64,000 nucleotides of DNA. Origin: Streptomyces sp. NBC_01142. GTDB taxonomy: Bacteria; Actinomycetota; Actinomycetes; Streptomycetales; Streptomycetaceae. The notes under the pieces are model-generated. The model ran no database searches. It was given only the letters and a program-made list of their open reading frames with translations, and was not told the DNA's origin. The stretch lies in assembly GCF_026341125.1 (NCBI RefSeq), contig NZ_JAPEOR010000001.1, positions 992,001 to 1,056,000 of the forward strand, written 5' to 3'. Position 1 is the stretch's first letter. The number at the start of each line of letters is the position of its first letter. A program made the translations under genes and the position numbers. This document shows, piece after piece, positions 18,374 to 26,156 of the stretch.

Positions 18374-18616
18374 TCAGACGCTGATCTTCTGCTTGACCTG
18401 GGCCAACGAGGGGTTGGTGAGCGTCGAACCGTCCGGGAACAGGACGGTCGGCACGGTCTGGTTGCCTCCGTTGGCCTTCTCGACAAACGCCGCGGACTGC
18501 GGGTCCTGCTCGATGTTGACCTCGGTGTACGTGATGCCCTCGCGGTCCATCTGGCTCTTCAGCCGACGGCAGTAGCCGCACCACGTGGTGCTGTACATCG
18601 TCACAGTCCCCTGCAT
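18374..18616 (-). CDS. mrx1: Mycoredoxin-type glutaredoxin
   Basis: 80-residue glutaredoxin-like protein with active site TTWCGYCRRLK (Cys13, Cys16), the cis-Pro segment TVPTVLFPDG and length typical of mycoredoxin-1, which reduces mycothiol mixed disulfides. ATG at 18616 chosen: on the minus strand GAGGAG lies about 10 bp upstream and everything before it is non-conserved. A perfect sigma-R promoter lies about 65 bp upstream, so induction by disulfide stress is expected. Divergent from uvrD2, as in mycobacteria. Confidence 0.9.
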   Translation of the reverse strand: MQGTVTMYSTTWCGYCRRLKSQMDREGITYTEVNIEQDPQSAAFVEKANGGNQTVPTVLFPDGSTLTNPSLAQVKQKISV

Positions 18617-18680
18617 CGTCTCTGCGCTCCTCTGGGGTTCGTCTCGTCGATCTGGCTCGGTGCGTGTTCGCACCGCGTAG

Positions 18681-18707
18681 AACGTACGTGACCTGGTCAC
18701 CATTCCC
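18681..18707 (-). promoter_or_regulatory. Sigma-R promoter of mycoredoxin gene, with nested palindrome
   Basis: On the minus strand: GGGAAT (18707-18702), an 18-bp spacer, GTT (18683-18681), an exact match to the sigma-R consensus GGAAT-N18-GTT. The spacer contains a perfect palindrome GTGACC-T-GGTCAC (18688-18700, plus strand), a possible additional operator. Confidence 0.85.
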
Positions 18708-18734
18708 GCATTAGTACGACCGCCCCCGGCCCCC

Positions 18735-18743
18735 TGTGGACAA
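18735..18743 (-). promoter_or_regulatory. Perfect Streptomyces-type DnaA box
   Basis: TTGTCCACA on the minus strand, between the divergent mycoredoxin and uvrD2 genes, 40 bp before the uvrD2 start. Isolated single box, so possibly regulatory, titrating or chance. Confidence 0.4.
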
Positions 18744-18782
18744 CGGCCGCATCCACCTCATCCGACCTGGCAGCATGGCGGT

Positions 18783-20957
18783 GTGACAGCAGCAACGCAC
18801 TCCTCTCTTTTCCCGCAGGTCCCCGAGTCGGCGGACGCGGTGCTCGACGGGCTCGACCCCGAGCAGCGCGAGGTCACGACGGCCCTGCACGGTCCGGTGT
18901 GTGTGCTGGCGGGAGCCGGCACGGGCAAGACGCGCGCGATCACCCACCGCATCGCGTACGGCGTGCGTGCGGGAATACTCCAGCCCTCCAGTGTGCTGGC
19001 CGTCACCTTCACCAACCGCGCCGCGGGCGAGATGCGCGGCCGGCTGCGCCAGCTCGGCGCGGGCGGCGTCCAGGCGCGTACGTTCCACTCCGCCGCCCTG
19101 CGCCAGCTCCAGTACTTCTGGCCAAAGGCGGTCGGCGGCGACATGCCCCGGCTCCTTGAGCGCAAGATCCAGCTGGTTGCAGAGGCCGCCGCGCGCTGCC
19201 GTATCCGGCTCGACCGCAATGAGCTGCGGGACGTCACGAGCGAGATCGAGTGGGCCAAGGTCACCCAGACCGTGCCCGCCGACTATCCGGCCGAGGTCGC
19301 CAAGTCGCACCGCGACGCCCCCCGCGACCCGGCCGAGATCAGCCAGGTCTACGGGATGTACGAGCAGCTCAAGCGCGACCGCTCGGTGATCGACTTCGAG
19401 GATGTGCTGCTTCTCACGGTCGGCATCCTCCAGGACCGGCACGACATCGCCGATCAGATCCGCCGCCAGTACCAGCACTTCGTGGTGGACGAGTACCAGG
19501 ACGTCAGCCCGCTCCAGCAGCGGCTCCTGGACCTGTGGATGGGCGACCGGGACAGCCTCTGCGTCGTCGGTGACGCCAGCCAGACGATCTACTCCTTCAC
19601 CGGCGCCACCCCGGATCATCTGCTGAACTTCCGCACCCGCCACCCCAGCGCGACCATGGTCAAGCTGGTCCGCGACTACCGCTCCACCCCCCAGGTGGTG
19701 CACCTCGCCAACGGGCTGCTGAGCCAGGCCCGCGGCCGGGCCGCCGAGCACCGTCTGGAGCTGATCTCCCAGCGGGACCCCGGCCCCGAGCCCGCCTACA
19801 CCGAGTACGCGGACGAGCCGGCCGAGGCCGAGGGCACCGCCCGCCGCATCCGCGACCTCATCGCCGCGGGCGTCCCGGCCGGCGAGATCGCCGTGCTCTA
19901 CCGGATCAACGCCCAGTCGGAGGTCTACGAGCAGGCACTGGCCGACGCCGGAGTCCCGTACCAGCTGCGCGGCGCCGAGCGCTTCTTCGAACGCCAGGAA
20001 GTACGGGAAGCGGGCGCCGCCCTGCGCAGCGCGGCCCGCTTCGGGGACAACGACTCGCTGCTCGACGATGTCGTCGACCTGCCCTCCCAGGTCCGGGCCG
20101 TCCTCTCGACCAAGGGCTGGACCACCGAGCCGCCCGCCGGGTCGGGAGCGGTGCGCGACCGCTGGGAATCGCTGGCCTCGCTGGTGCGGCTCGCCGAGGA
20201 CTATGTACGCGTCCAGCCGGAGGCGACCCTCGCCGATCTGGTGGCCGAGCTGGACGAGCGTGCGGCGGCTCAGCACGCGCCCACCGTTCAGGGCGTTACC
20301 CTCGCCTCGCTCCACTCGGCGAAGGGCCTGGAGTGGGATGCGGTGTTCCTGGTCGGTCTCACCGAGGGCATGATGCCGATCACCTACGCCAAGACCGACG
20401 AGCAGGTCGAGGAGGAGCGCCGGCTCCTCTATGTCGGCGTCACCCGCGCCCGGCTGCATCTCTCACTCTCCTGGGCGCTCTCCCGCTCACCGGGCGGCCG
20501 CGCCTCCCGGCGCCCCACTCGCTTCCTGAACGGGATGCGTCCCGGCTCGGTCGCCCCCGGCGCCCGTGGTGCGGGCGGTGCGGGCGGCATCGAGCGCGGC
20601 AGCGGCAGCCGCCGCAAGCGGCGTGGCCCGGTGCTGTGCCGGGTCTGTGGCAAGACGCTCACCGACGCGGGCGAGATGAAACTGATGCGTTGCGAGGACT
20701 GCCCCTCGGACATGGACGAGGCGCTGTACGAGCGGTTGCGCGAGTGGCGCTCGGACCAGGCGAAGGAGCTGGGCCAGCCCGCGTACTGCGTGTTCACCGA
20801 CAAGACGCTGATGGCGATCGCCGAGGCCGTGCCCGCCACCGAGGGCGAACTGGCGGGCATCTCCGGAGTCGGTGGCCGCAAGCTCGAGCGTTTCGGCGCC
20901 GATGTGCTGATCATCTGCGCAGGTCAGGAGCTTGGAGGAGACGACGAGGAGGACTGA
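18783..20957 (+). CDS. uvrD2: UvrD2-type ATP-dependent DNA helicase with tetracysteine motif and HRDC domain
   Basis: 724-residue SF1A 3'-5' helicase. Walker A LAGAGTGKTR (about 42-51), motif Ia TFTNRAAGEM, motif II DEYQDVSPLQ (about 236), SLHSAKGLEWD and VGVTRARL. The C-terminal part has the zinc tetracysteine CRVCGKTL..CEDCPSDM (about 619-641) and an HRDC domain (about 645-720), the diagnostic layout of mycobacterial UvrD2. Start GTG at 18783 without a strong ribosome site; leaderless translation is possible. Role: DNA repair or replication-fork maintenance. Confidence 0.92.
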   Translation: MTAATHSSLFPQVPESADAVLDGLDPEQREVTTALHGPVCVLAGAGTGKTRAITHRIAYGVRAGILQPSSVLAVTFTNRAAGEMRGRLRQLGAGGVQARTFHSAALRQLQYFWPKAVGGDMPRLLERKIQLVAEAAARCRIRLDRNELRDVTSEIEWAKVTQTVPADYPAEVAKSHRDAPRDPAEISQVYGMYEQLKRDRSVIDFEDVLLLTVGILQDRHDIADQIRRQYQHFVVDEYQDVSPLQQRLLDLWMGDRDSLCVVGDASQTIYSFTGATPDHLLNFRTRHPSATMVKLVRDYRSTPQVVHLANGLLSQARGRAAEHRLELISQRDPGPEPAYTEYADEPAEAEGTARRIRDLIAAGVPAGEIAVLYRINAQSEVYEQALADAGVPYQLRGAERFFERQEVREAGAALRSAARFGDNDSLLDDVVDLPSQVRAVLSTKGWTTEPPAGSGAVRDRWESLASLVRLAEDYVRVQPEATLADLVAELDERAAAQHAPTVQGVTLASLHSAKGLEWDAVFLVGLTEGMMPITYAKTDEQVEEERRLLYVGVTRARLHLSLSWALSRSPGGRASRRPTRFLNGMRPGSVAPGARGAGGAGGIERGSGSRRKRRGPVLCRVCGKTLTDAGEMKLMRCEDCPSDMDEALYERLREWRSDQAKELGQPAYCVFTDKTLMAIAEAVPATEGELAGISGVGGRKLERFGADVLIICAGQELGGDDEED

Positions 20958-20970
20958 TACAAACTCGTCG

Positions 20971-21010
20971 AAAAAATAGTTTGCGCGGGCCCCAGCAAGC
21001 CCCATAGGTT
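20971..21010 (+). promoter_or_regulatory. WhiB7-type autoregulated promoter
   Basis: An A-rich patch AAAAAATAG (20971-20979), striking in this GC-rich DNA, lies directly upstream of a -35 TTGCGC (20981-20986) and a -10 of the ATAGGT/TAGGTT type (21004-21010) with 17-18 bp spacing. An AT-rich block next to the -35 is the known signature of WhiB7/WblC-dependent promoters. The predicted start near 21017 gives a leader of about 600 nt before whiB7. Confidence 0.7.
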
Positions 21011-21124
21011 CTTAACCACGGGAACAGCGACTTCTCTGAAGCCCTGTCCTCGTGCTGTACTTATCCGAATACGCGCGATCGGCCCCGGCCGGTCCCCCCG
21101 AGACGCCGAGAGGAGGCGATTCCA

Positions 21125-21451
21125 GTGACCAGCATCTACAGCAGCTTCATCAGCACCGTCAAAATGACCGATCGCTCGGTCGCCTCCGCCTGCTCGCTCG
21201 GCTTCTCCTCGGCGTTCGTCGGTACCGGTACGTCCGGCATCTCCGCCGTGCTTCCGGCGTCCGGCCTGGGCGGTCTCCCCGTCCTGGAGCGCAATGAGCG
21301 ACCGACCAAGGCACTGGAAGCAGCAGTAGCAGCGGCAAAGGCTCGGGCCTATGCCTTTGCGGCAACCAGTGCCGAAGCCAAGAAGCAGACGACGCAGCAT
21401 CACATGATGTGGGCCTTCCGTGGGCTCGAACCCTGGAGTGATCCAGCCTGA
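21125..21451 (+). CDS. Upstream ORF in the whiB7 leader
   Basis: 108 codons from a GTG with GAGAGGAGG about 8 bp upstream, a much better ribosome site than most genes here have. The product is rich in Ser and Ala (MTSIYSSFISTVKMTDRSVA at the start, ending MMWAFRGLEPWSDPA). I recognise no fold. Its stop codon is embedded in a small hairpin and lies 24 nt before a strong terminator, the geometry of translation-coupled attenuation. uORF-mediated attenuation of whiB7/wblC is described in actinobacteria; that this ORF is the sensor is inferred. Confidence 0.75.
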   Translation: MTSIYSSFISTVKMTDRSVASACSLGFSSAFVGTGTSGISAVLPASGLGGLPVLERNERPTKALEAAVAAAKARAYAFAATSAEAKKQTTQHHMMWAFRGLEPWSDPA

Positions 21452-21516
21452 TCCAGCATCAGGCCGGCGCCTTCAGGGCCGCGGAACCCCACCCGGGATC
21501 CGCGGCCCTTCTGTTT
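21446..21516 (+). terminator. whiB7 leader attenuator: stop-codon hairpin plus intrinsic terminator
   Basis: Hairpin 1: GCCTGAT/ATCAGGC (21446-21452, 21458-21464), overlapping the uORF stop TGA. Hairpin 2: perfect 10-bp GGGCCGCGGA (21476-21485) / TCCGCGGCCC (21499-21508) followed by TTCTGTTTT, one of the few T-tracts in the window. A ribosome finishing the uORF would cover hairpin 1 and could alter folding of hairpin 2. A further small hairpin CCCG-AAAA-CGGG follows at about 21518. Confidence 0.82.
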
Positions 21517-21624
21517 TCCCGAAAACGGGAGGACAGAGCGAAGGGGCCTCGGGACAAGCAACACCCGGTACCAGCCGCCACCCGGCCAACAGGCCGGAAC
21601 GACCAGACGAGGAACGACACCACC

Positions 21625-21993
21625 GTGCAACTCGAAGCGCACGCCCCGTCCGTACCGCCTTCCGAGATGATCCCCCCGCCCGCCCTCACCGAGGACTCCG
21701 CCTTGACTCCGCTCACTGCGCTCACCGCGCTCGACGACGCCATCGAGAACCTCGGCGTACCCGTCCCCTGCCGTTCCTACGACCCGGAGGTCTTCTTCGC
21801 CGAGTCGCCGGCCGATGTCGAGTACGCCAAGTCCCTCTGCCGCACCTGCCCGTTGATGGAGGCCTGCCTTGCGGGCGCCAAGGAGCGGCGTGAGCCGTGG
21901 GGTGTCTGGGGCGGCGAGCTCTTCGTCCAGGGCGTAGTCGTCGCCCGCAAGCGGCCGCGTGGCCGCCCGCGCAAGAACCCGGTTGCGGCATGA
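21625..21993 (+). CDS. whiB7: WhiB7/WblC Fe-S transcriptional activator of antibiotic resistance
   Basis: 122 residues. Four Fe-S cysteines at Cys49, Cys72, Cys75 and Cys81 (PVPCRSYDP, LCRTCPLMEAC), the G[VI]WGG turn as GVWGGE (93-98), and a C-terminal AT-hook RGRPRKN (112-118), which together define the WhiB7 subfamily. It binds the primary sigma factor and AT-rich promoter DNA, activating resistance genes when translation is inhibited. GTG start with GAGGAA about 13 bp upstream; a long leader with uORF and terminator precedes it. The stop overlaps the next start (ATGA). Confidence 0.95.
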   Translation: MQLEAHAPSVPPSEMIPPPALTEDSALTPLTALTALDDAIENLGVPVPCRSYDPEVFFAESPADVEYAKSLCRTCPLMEACLAGAKERREPWGVWGGELFVQGVVVARKRPRGRPRKNPVAA

Positions 21994-22313
21994 CCGTCAT
22001 CGGAACCATCGACCGCCCCGTCACGCACGATCCCCAGAAGCTGGCCCCCATGACCTCTTCCACGAGCGAGCCCTCCGGCTCCGCCACCTCAGCTGTCACC
22101 ACCATCGGCGCGACCGCCTCGCGCCAGAACAGGACCCGTGAGATGCAACTCATCCCAGAAGCCCTGGCCCGTGCGCATATGCACGAGCGCCTGCGGGAAG
22201 CCGACGCGGAACGCCAGGCCGTGCGCCTGATCGCCGCCCGGCGGATGCAGCGCCGTGCCGAGCGCGTGTCGATGCGCGCCCGCCGCGCACTGGCCATGGC
22301 CGTCATGAACTGA
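21990..22313 (+). CDS. Small Arg-rich protein translationally coupled to whiB7
   Basis: 107 residues if the ATG at 21990 (overlapping the whiB7 stop as ATGA) is used; an alternative ATG is at 22050. The C-terminal half is a highly basic predicted helix (LARAHMHERLREADAERQAV, then RRMQRRAERVSMRARRALA). No family recognised. The coupling suggests it is made in fixed ratio with WhiB7 and might bind nucleic acid or the ribosome, which is inference. Confidence 0.65.
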   Translation: MTVIGTIDRPVTHDPQKLAPMTSSTSEPSGSATSAVTTIGATASRQNRTREMQLIPEALARAHMHERLREADAERQAVRLIAARRMQRRAERVSMRARRALAMAVMN

Positions 22314-22336
22314 TCGCACAGCACACACATGCTGTC

Positions 22337-22372
22337 CCGCGGGGGCCGGTCCGAACGGACCGGTCCCCGCGG
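22337..22372 (+). terminator. Terminator after the whiB7 operon
   Basis: 17-bp stem CCGCGGGGGCCGGTCCG / CGGACCGGTCCCCGCGG with one G-T wobble and an AA loop, 24 bp after the small gene. Confidence 0.8.
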
Positions 22373-22417
22373 TGCGTTGTTCCTGCGGCCGGTCCCGTGC
22401 GGGGTTATCGTCACGAT

Positions 22418-22618
22418 GTGGACCAGCAGCAGACTCCTCACCCTGCGCAGCCCGGTGCTGAGAGCGTCGTGTGTTCCCACTGCGGCACGGTCGCCGAGGG
22501 GCCACCGCCCACCTGGACGTTCTCCATGGAGAACGGCACCCGTTGCTACTACTGCGACGACTGTGCCCGCGCCAACATCAGGGCGATCGAGGGCAGGCTC
22601 GACCAGGCGTGGTGGTGA
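22418..22618 (+). CDS. Small zinc-ribbon-like protein
   Basis: 66 residues from a GTG at 22418. The sequence has two CxxC pairs (VVCSHCGTV and CYYCDDCARAN) 26 residues apart, a zinc-ribbon arrangement, with an acidic helix at the end. No function recognised. It ends 4 bp before the stop of the convergent ABC1 kinase gene. Confidence 0.65.
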   Translation: MDQQQTPHPAQPGAESVVCSHCGTVAEGPPPTWTFSMENGTRCYYCDDCARANIRAIEGRLDQAWW

Positions 22619-22622
22619 TACC

Positions 22623-24014
22623 TCAGGCCTGCGCCTGGACCGCCGTGCCGTCCTCGTCGAGTTCCTCGTACTCCTCGTACTCCTCGTCCTGGGGGAGGAA
22701 CCCGGGGAGCGACGACTCGAGCTCGTCGCGCAGCCGCACCGTCGCGTTCAGCTGACAGAGCACCCCGATCGTGCTCAGCGTCACCCGGTGTATCAGCAGA
22801 TACGAGGGTGGCAGATTGAGCTGCTTGCCCAGCTGATGGGCGGGGGAGCGGATGTCGGCGATCCGGGCCGCCTGGTTGCGCATCCAGCTCCGGGTGAAGG
22901 TGAACTCCTCGGCCTCCGCGGGTTCGATGATCGGCAGCAGATAGTCGAGCACCGCGTCCGGGTCGAGGTCGATGGACTCCTTGACGAAGCCCTCCTCCCG
23001 CAGCAGCCCGTAGACCGCCTCGGCCTCGCCCTCCAGCGTCATCCGCAGGCAGTCACCGATGGTCTGCGGCAGCCCGCCCGGCAGCCGGTCCACGGTCCCG
23101 AAGTCCAGAACCCCCAGTCGCCAGCCCTGGCTGTCCTCTTCCGGGAGAAGCCGGAAGTTCCCCGGGTGCGGATCCGCGTGCAGCAGCCCCGTGCGGGCCG
23201 GGCCCGAAAAGAGAAAGCGGGCCAGCAACTGACCTGCCCGGTCCCGCTGCTCGGTCGTGCCGTCGGCGATCACCTCGGCCAGCGGTATCCCGTTGATCCA
23301 CTCGGTCACCAGCACCTGGTCGCACTGGTGCACCACGTCCGGCACCAGCACATCCGGGTCGTCAGCGAATTCCGCCGCGTGCTCCCGCTGAGCCTGCGCC
23401 TCCAGCTCGTAGTCCAGCTCCTCCGACACACGGTCGCGGAGCTCGGCAATCAGCGGCTTGATGTCCATCCCCGGAATCAGCGGCCCCAGCAGCCGGGCGA
23501 ACCGGCTGAGCTGGGTCAGGTCGGACAGCAGTGCCTCCCCCGCCCCTGGATACTGCACCTTGACCGCGACCTCGCGTCCGTCGTGCCACACCGCCCGGTG
23601 CACCTGGCCGATGGACGCGGCGGCCGAGGGCTTGTCCTCGAAACTCAGGAACAGCTCCCGCCACTCCTCGCCGAGCCGCTCCGCCAGAACCGTGTGCACA
23701 GTGCGCGTCGGCATCGGCGGTGCCGCGTCCTGGAGCTTGGTGAGGGCCGCGCGGTAGGGGCCCGCGACCTCCTCGGGGAGCGCCGACTCGAAGACGGACA
23801 TGGCCTGCCCGAACTTCATCGCACCACCCTTGAGCTCACCGAGCACCTTGAACAGCTGCTCCGCCGTGCGCTGTTGCAGTTCCCGGGCCACGATCTCGGC
23901 GGACTTGCCGCCGATCCGCTTTCCCAGACCCCAGGTGGCACGACCGGCGAAGCCAAGTGGCAGTGCGGCCAACTTGGCGGTCCGGGTGACCGCCTTCCGG
24001 GGAAGATCAGACAT
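22623..24014 (-). CDS. ABC1/UbiB-family atypical kinase
   Basis: 463 residues from the ATG at 24014, which has GGAGGGG a few bases upstream. UbiB-type hallmarks: KxGQ helix MKFGQ (about 66-70), the Ala-rich loop AAASIGQVHRA replacing the normal Gly-rich loop, HADPHPGNF and DFGTVDRLP. Such proteins are ATPases or kinases tied to quinone or lipid metabolism; the substrate here is unknown. A homologue sits beside whiB7 in mycobacteria (recalled as Rv3197). It lies 65 bp downstream of the ThiF-like gene on the same strand, so co-transcription is likely. The C-terminus is acidic (EEYEEYEELDEDG). Confidence 0.87.
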   Translation of the reverse strand: MSDLPRKAVTRTAKLAALPLGFAGRATWGLGKRIGGKSAEIVARELQQRTAEQLFKVLGELKGGAMKFGQAMSVFESALPEEVAGPYRAALTKLQDAAPPMPTRTVHTVLAERLGEEWRELFLSFEDKPSAAASIGQVHRAVWHDGREVAVKVQYPGAGEALLSDLTQLSRFARLLGPLIPGMDIKPLIAELRDRVSEELDYELEAQAQREHAAEFADDPDVLVPDVVHQCDQVLVTEWINGIPLAEVIADGTTEQRDRAGQLLARFLFSGPARTGLLHADPHPGNFRLLPEEDSQGWRLGVLDFGTVDRLPGGLPQTIGDCLRMTLEGEAEAVYGLLREEGFVKESIDLDPDAVLDYLLPIIEPAEAEEFTFTRSWMRNQAARIADIRSPAHQLGKQLNLPPSYLLIHRVTLSTIGVLCQLNATVRLRDELESSLPGFLPQDEEYEEYEELDEDGTAVQAQA

Positions 24015-24079
24015 GCGCCCCTCCAAATCCCAGACAGCCGTGCCGCGTGTGCCGTACGGCAGTACTCCGTTGACGGCGG

Positions 24080-25225
24080 TTACCCGGCCATTGTGTCGTG
24101 CGGCGGCCCGAACCCCGAGGTGTGCTCCCTCTCACTCTTCCCGTCCGCACTGCAGAGACAGTCGAGGTGCGGCGTGATTCGTTCCGACCGCCAGTCAAGC
24201 AGTGGCAGCGACGCCTCCCACCGCGACCCCATGCTTGCGGGCAGCTCTCCGTCGAGAAACGACAGCGCGTGCGCGGCCGTCATCCCCGCCACGGCCGTGG
24301 CCAGGGCGATGTCGCAGGCCGGCACCGTACCCCGGCGGCCGGAGCGCCACTGCGCCAGCAGCCTCGGCCGCCCGGGGTCGCGCTCTGCCCGGCCCAGCTC
24401 CATGCAGCCGGCGCAGGCGGTGCCGCCCGGCAGTACCAGTGGGCCCACTATGCCGGTGGCCTCGACAACTCCGCTGTACAGATGAGGAGTCCCCGTGGTG
24501 ATCCAGCCCTCGGCTGTGGCAGGGTCGGGTGCGTAGGCCGCCAGCCCGTCCCGCGGAGCGACGACGACCAGCGAGAGCCCGGGCTCGCCGCCGCCCGATG
24601 CCGCCGTCGACTCGGCCGCCCGCGGCGGACGGTCGGGCGCGGACCGCCGCACCAGCTGCCTGGCCGCCGTGTCCCGCCGCTCACCGACCGACTCCGCCGG
24701 AAGCCCGCCGGGCGCCACGTCCCACGGCTCCACACATCCGCCGTCCAGTACCTCGACCCGGCCCACTCCGGAGGCGGACAGCACAGCGGCGACCGTTGCA
24801 CCGACCCGGCCCGCACCCCGCACCTGTACGCGCATCGCCCGCCGGGCCGCAAGGCGGCGTATCCCGTCGCCCGGTTCAGGATGGATCACGGAGAGCGAGG
24901 CCAGGTCGGGGCGGAGCCGGTCAAGCGCGCCGGCCCGTTTCCGTAACGCAGCGGCCGCGGGCCCCGCGGCCAACGGATCGTCGATCAGACCCGCCGACGT
25001 CAGCCTGTTCACCAGCAGGTCCACTTGTTTCTCCGGCAGGCCTATGGCACGCGCCTCCTCGCGCAGCAGCGGCAGTCCGCGTGTCCCGTCCAGCAGCTCG
25101 ATCAGGGCACCCGTCGCCGTGTCGACCGGGCCCACCACTACCGCGTGTGCGGGTGTCACCCCGAATTGCACGGTCTGCCGCTCTCGCCATGCCCGCCTCA
25201 GGGCAGGCTTCACCATCGGATGCAT
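24080..25225 (-). CDS. ThiF-like (E1-like) protein with N-terminal winged-helix-like domain
   Basis: 381 residues. The N-terminal 100 residues (VQFGVTPAHAVVVG, ALIELLDGTRGLPLLREEA) resemble the small leader-binding domain in front of ThiF-like proteins of thiazole/oxazole peptide clusters. A Rossmann segment follows (VRGAGRVGATVAAVLSASG, about 134-152), then two Cys pairs, CAGCMELG and HLDCLCSADG, that could bind zinc. The canonical E1 adenylation residues after the acidic strand (D..R..Q with K) are not evident, so ATP use is uncertain. No YcaO or precursor gene is next to it. ATG at 25225 with a weak ribosome site. Family call moderate; function unknown. Confidence 0.65.
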   Translation of the reverse strand: MHPMVKPALRRAWRERQTVQFGVTPAHAVVVGPVDTATGALIELLDGTRGLPLLREEARAIGLPEKQVDLLVNRLTSAGLIDDPLAAGPAAAALRKRAGALDRLRPDLASLSVIHPEPGDGIRRLAARRAMRVQVRGAGRVGATVAAVLSASGVGRVEVLDGGCVEPWDVAPGGLPAESVGERRDTAARQLVRRSAPDRPPRAAESTAASGGGEPGLSLVVVAPRDGLAAYAPDPATAEGWITTGTPHLYSGVVEATGIVGPLVLPGGTACAGCMELGRAERDPGRPRLLAQWRSGRRGTVPACDIALATAVAGMTAAHALSFLDGELPASMGSRWEASLPLLDWRSERITPHLDCLCSADGKSEREHTSGFGPPHDTMAG

Positions 25226-25254
25226 ATGTGCCGCCCCCGTTGATCCGTTGTCCG

Positions 25255-25320
25255 ACAGATCTCTTCTGATCTGTTGTCAGAATGCCCGGCGGCGTCGGAA
25301 CGTGTGAAAAGTTATCCACA
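25255..25320. promoter_or_regulatory. Inverted repeat and DnaA box between thiF-like and metalloprotease genes
   Basis: Perfect 7-bp inverted repeat ACAGATC-TCTTCT-GATCTGT (25255-25274), 30 bp upstream of the thiF-like start, operator-like. Further on, TTATCCACA (25312-25320) is an exact E. coli-type DnaA 9-mer. The region lies between divergent genes. Confidence 0.45.
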
Positions 25321-25424
25321 GGTGCGGGTATTTGTCGTTCAAATGGTGCATGCCATGGAGTGGATCAAGCTCGAACCGTCCCGGAGGCGGGACTTCCCCC
25401 ACTGGCAGCGGGTAACGTCATGCC

Positions 25425-26048
25425 GTGCCCGTCGACCCTTCCCCTCACTTCGCTGGGGAGACCCCACCGCACAGCGCCGGAGCTCAAAAACGCAGCGCGA
25501 CAAACCGCCCGCCCCGCGGATCGGGGACGAGTGCGGTCGAGGTCCGCAGGAGCGCCCGGCGCAGCAGAACGGTCTCCGCCTACCGTGAGGGCGACCGGAC
25601 CATTGTGCTCATCCCCGCCCGGATGTCGGAGGCGGAGGAACGGCGCTGGGTCAGCGTGATGCTCGACAAACTCGCAGCCCAGGAGAGCAAGCGGATCCTC
25701 GGTGACGCTGAACTGGCCGAGCGTGCGGAGCGGTTGTCCGCCCAGTTTTTCGACGGACGCGCAAGACCGACATCGGTGCGATGGGTGACAAATCAGAACA
25801 CCCGCTGGGGCTCCTGTACGCCCGCGGAGGGCAGCATCCGCCTGTCGCACCGCCTGCAGGGCATGCCGGAGTATGTCGTCGACTACGTGCTCGTCCATGA
25901 ACTGGCCCATCTGCTCGTACCCGGGCACGGCCCGGGGTTCTGGCAGCTTCTCGAGGCGTACCCCCGCACCGAGCGGGCCCGTGGCTATCTCGAGGGCGTC
26001 GTCGCTGCCGACCGGCTGCCGCATCTGCCCGCCGCTCGCGGTGAGTGA
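25425..26048 (+). CDS. YgjP/DUF45-type zinc metalloprotease
   Basis: 207 residues from a GTG. The catalytic helix VHELAHLLVPGHGPGFW has HExxH and a third His, and RWGSCTP is the conserved segment of the YgjP/SprT-like (M48-related) family. The first 50 residues are Arg/Pro-rich and unconserved, so the true start could be later. Cytoplasmic, no signal peptide. Divergent from the ThiF-like gene; substrate unknown. Confidence 0.8.
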   Translation: MPVDPSPHFAGETPPHSAGAQKRSATNRPPRGSGTSAVEVRRSARRSRTVSAYREGDRTIVLIPARMSEAEERRWVSVMLDKLAAQESKRILGDAELAERAERLSAQFFDGRARPTSVRWVTNQNTRWGSCTPAEGSIRLSHRLQGMPEYVVDYVLVHELAHLLVPGHGPGFWQLLEAYPRTERARGYLEGVVAADRLPHLPAARGE

Positions 26049-26156
26049 CCTTCGACGGTCCTGTACCGAATGTGTACCGGCTTGGCTCAATGTCGGCCTC
26101 AGCCGTTAGCCTGGCGCGACGCAGTCACATTTCGGGATGGGGGACGGTCGTTACGC

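Noticed and set aside
22329..24485. 718-codon plus-strand frame opposite the ABC1 kinase
   Set aside because: Antisense to a gene with complete kinase motifs; runs through a terminator and several genes.
18735..25320. DnaA boxes as a replication origin
   Set aside because: Only single boxes in unrelated intergenic regions, with no cluster and no dnaA or dnaN nearby.
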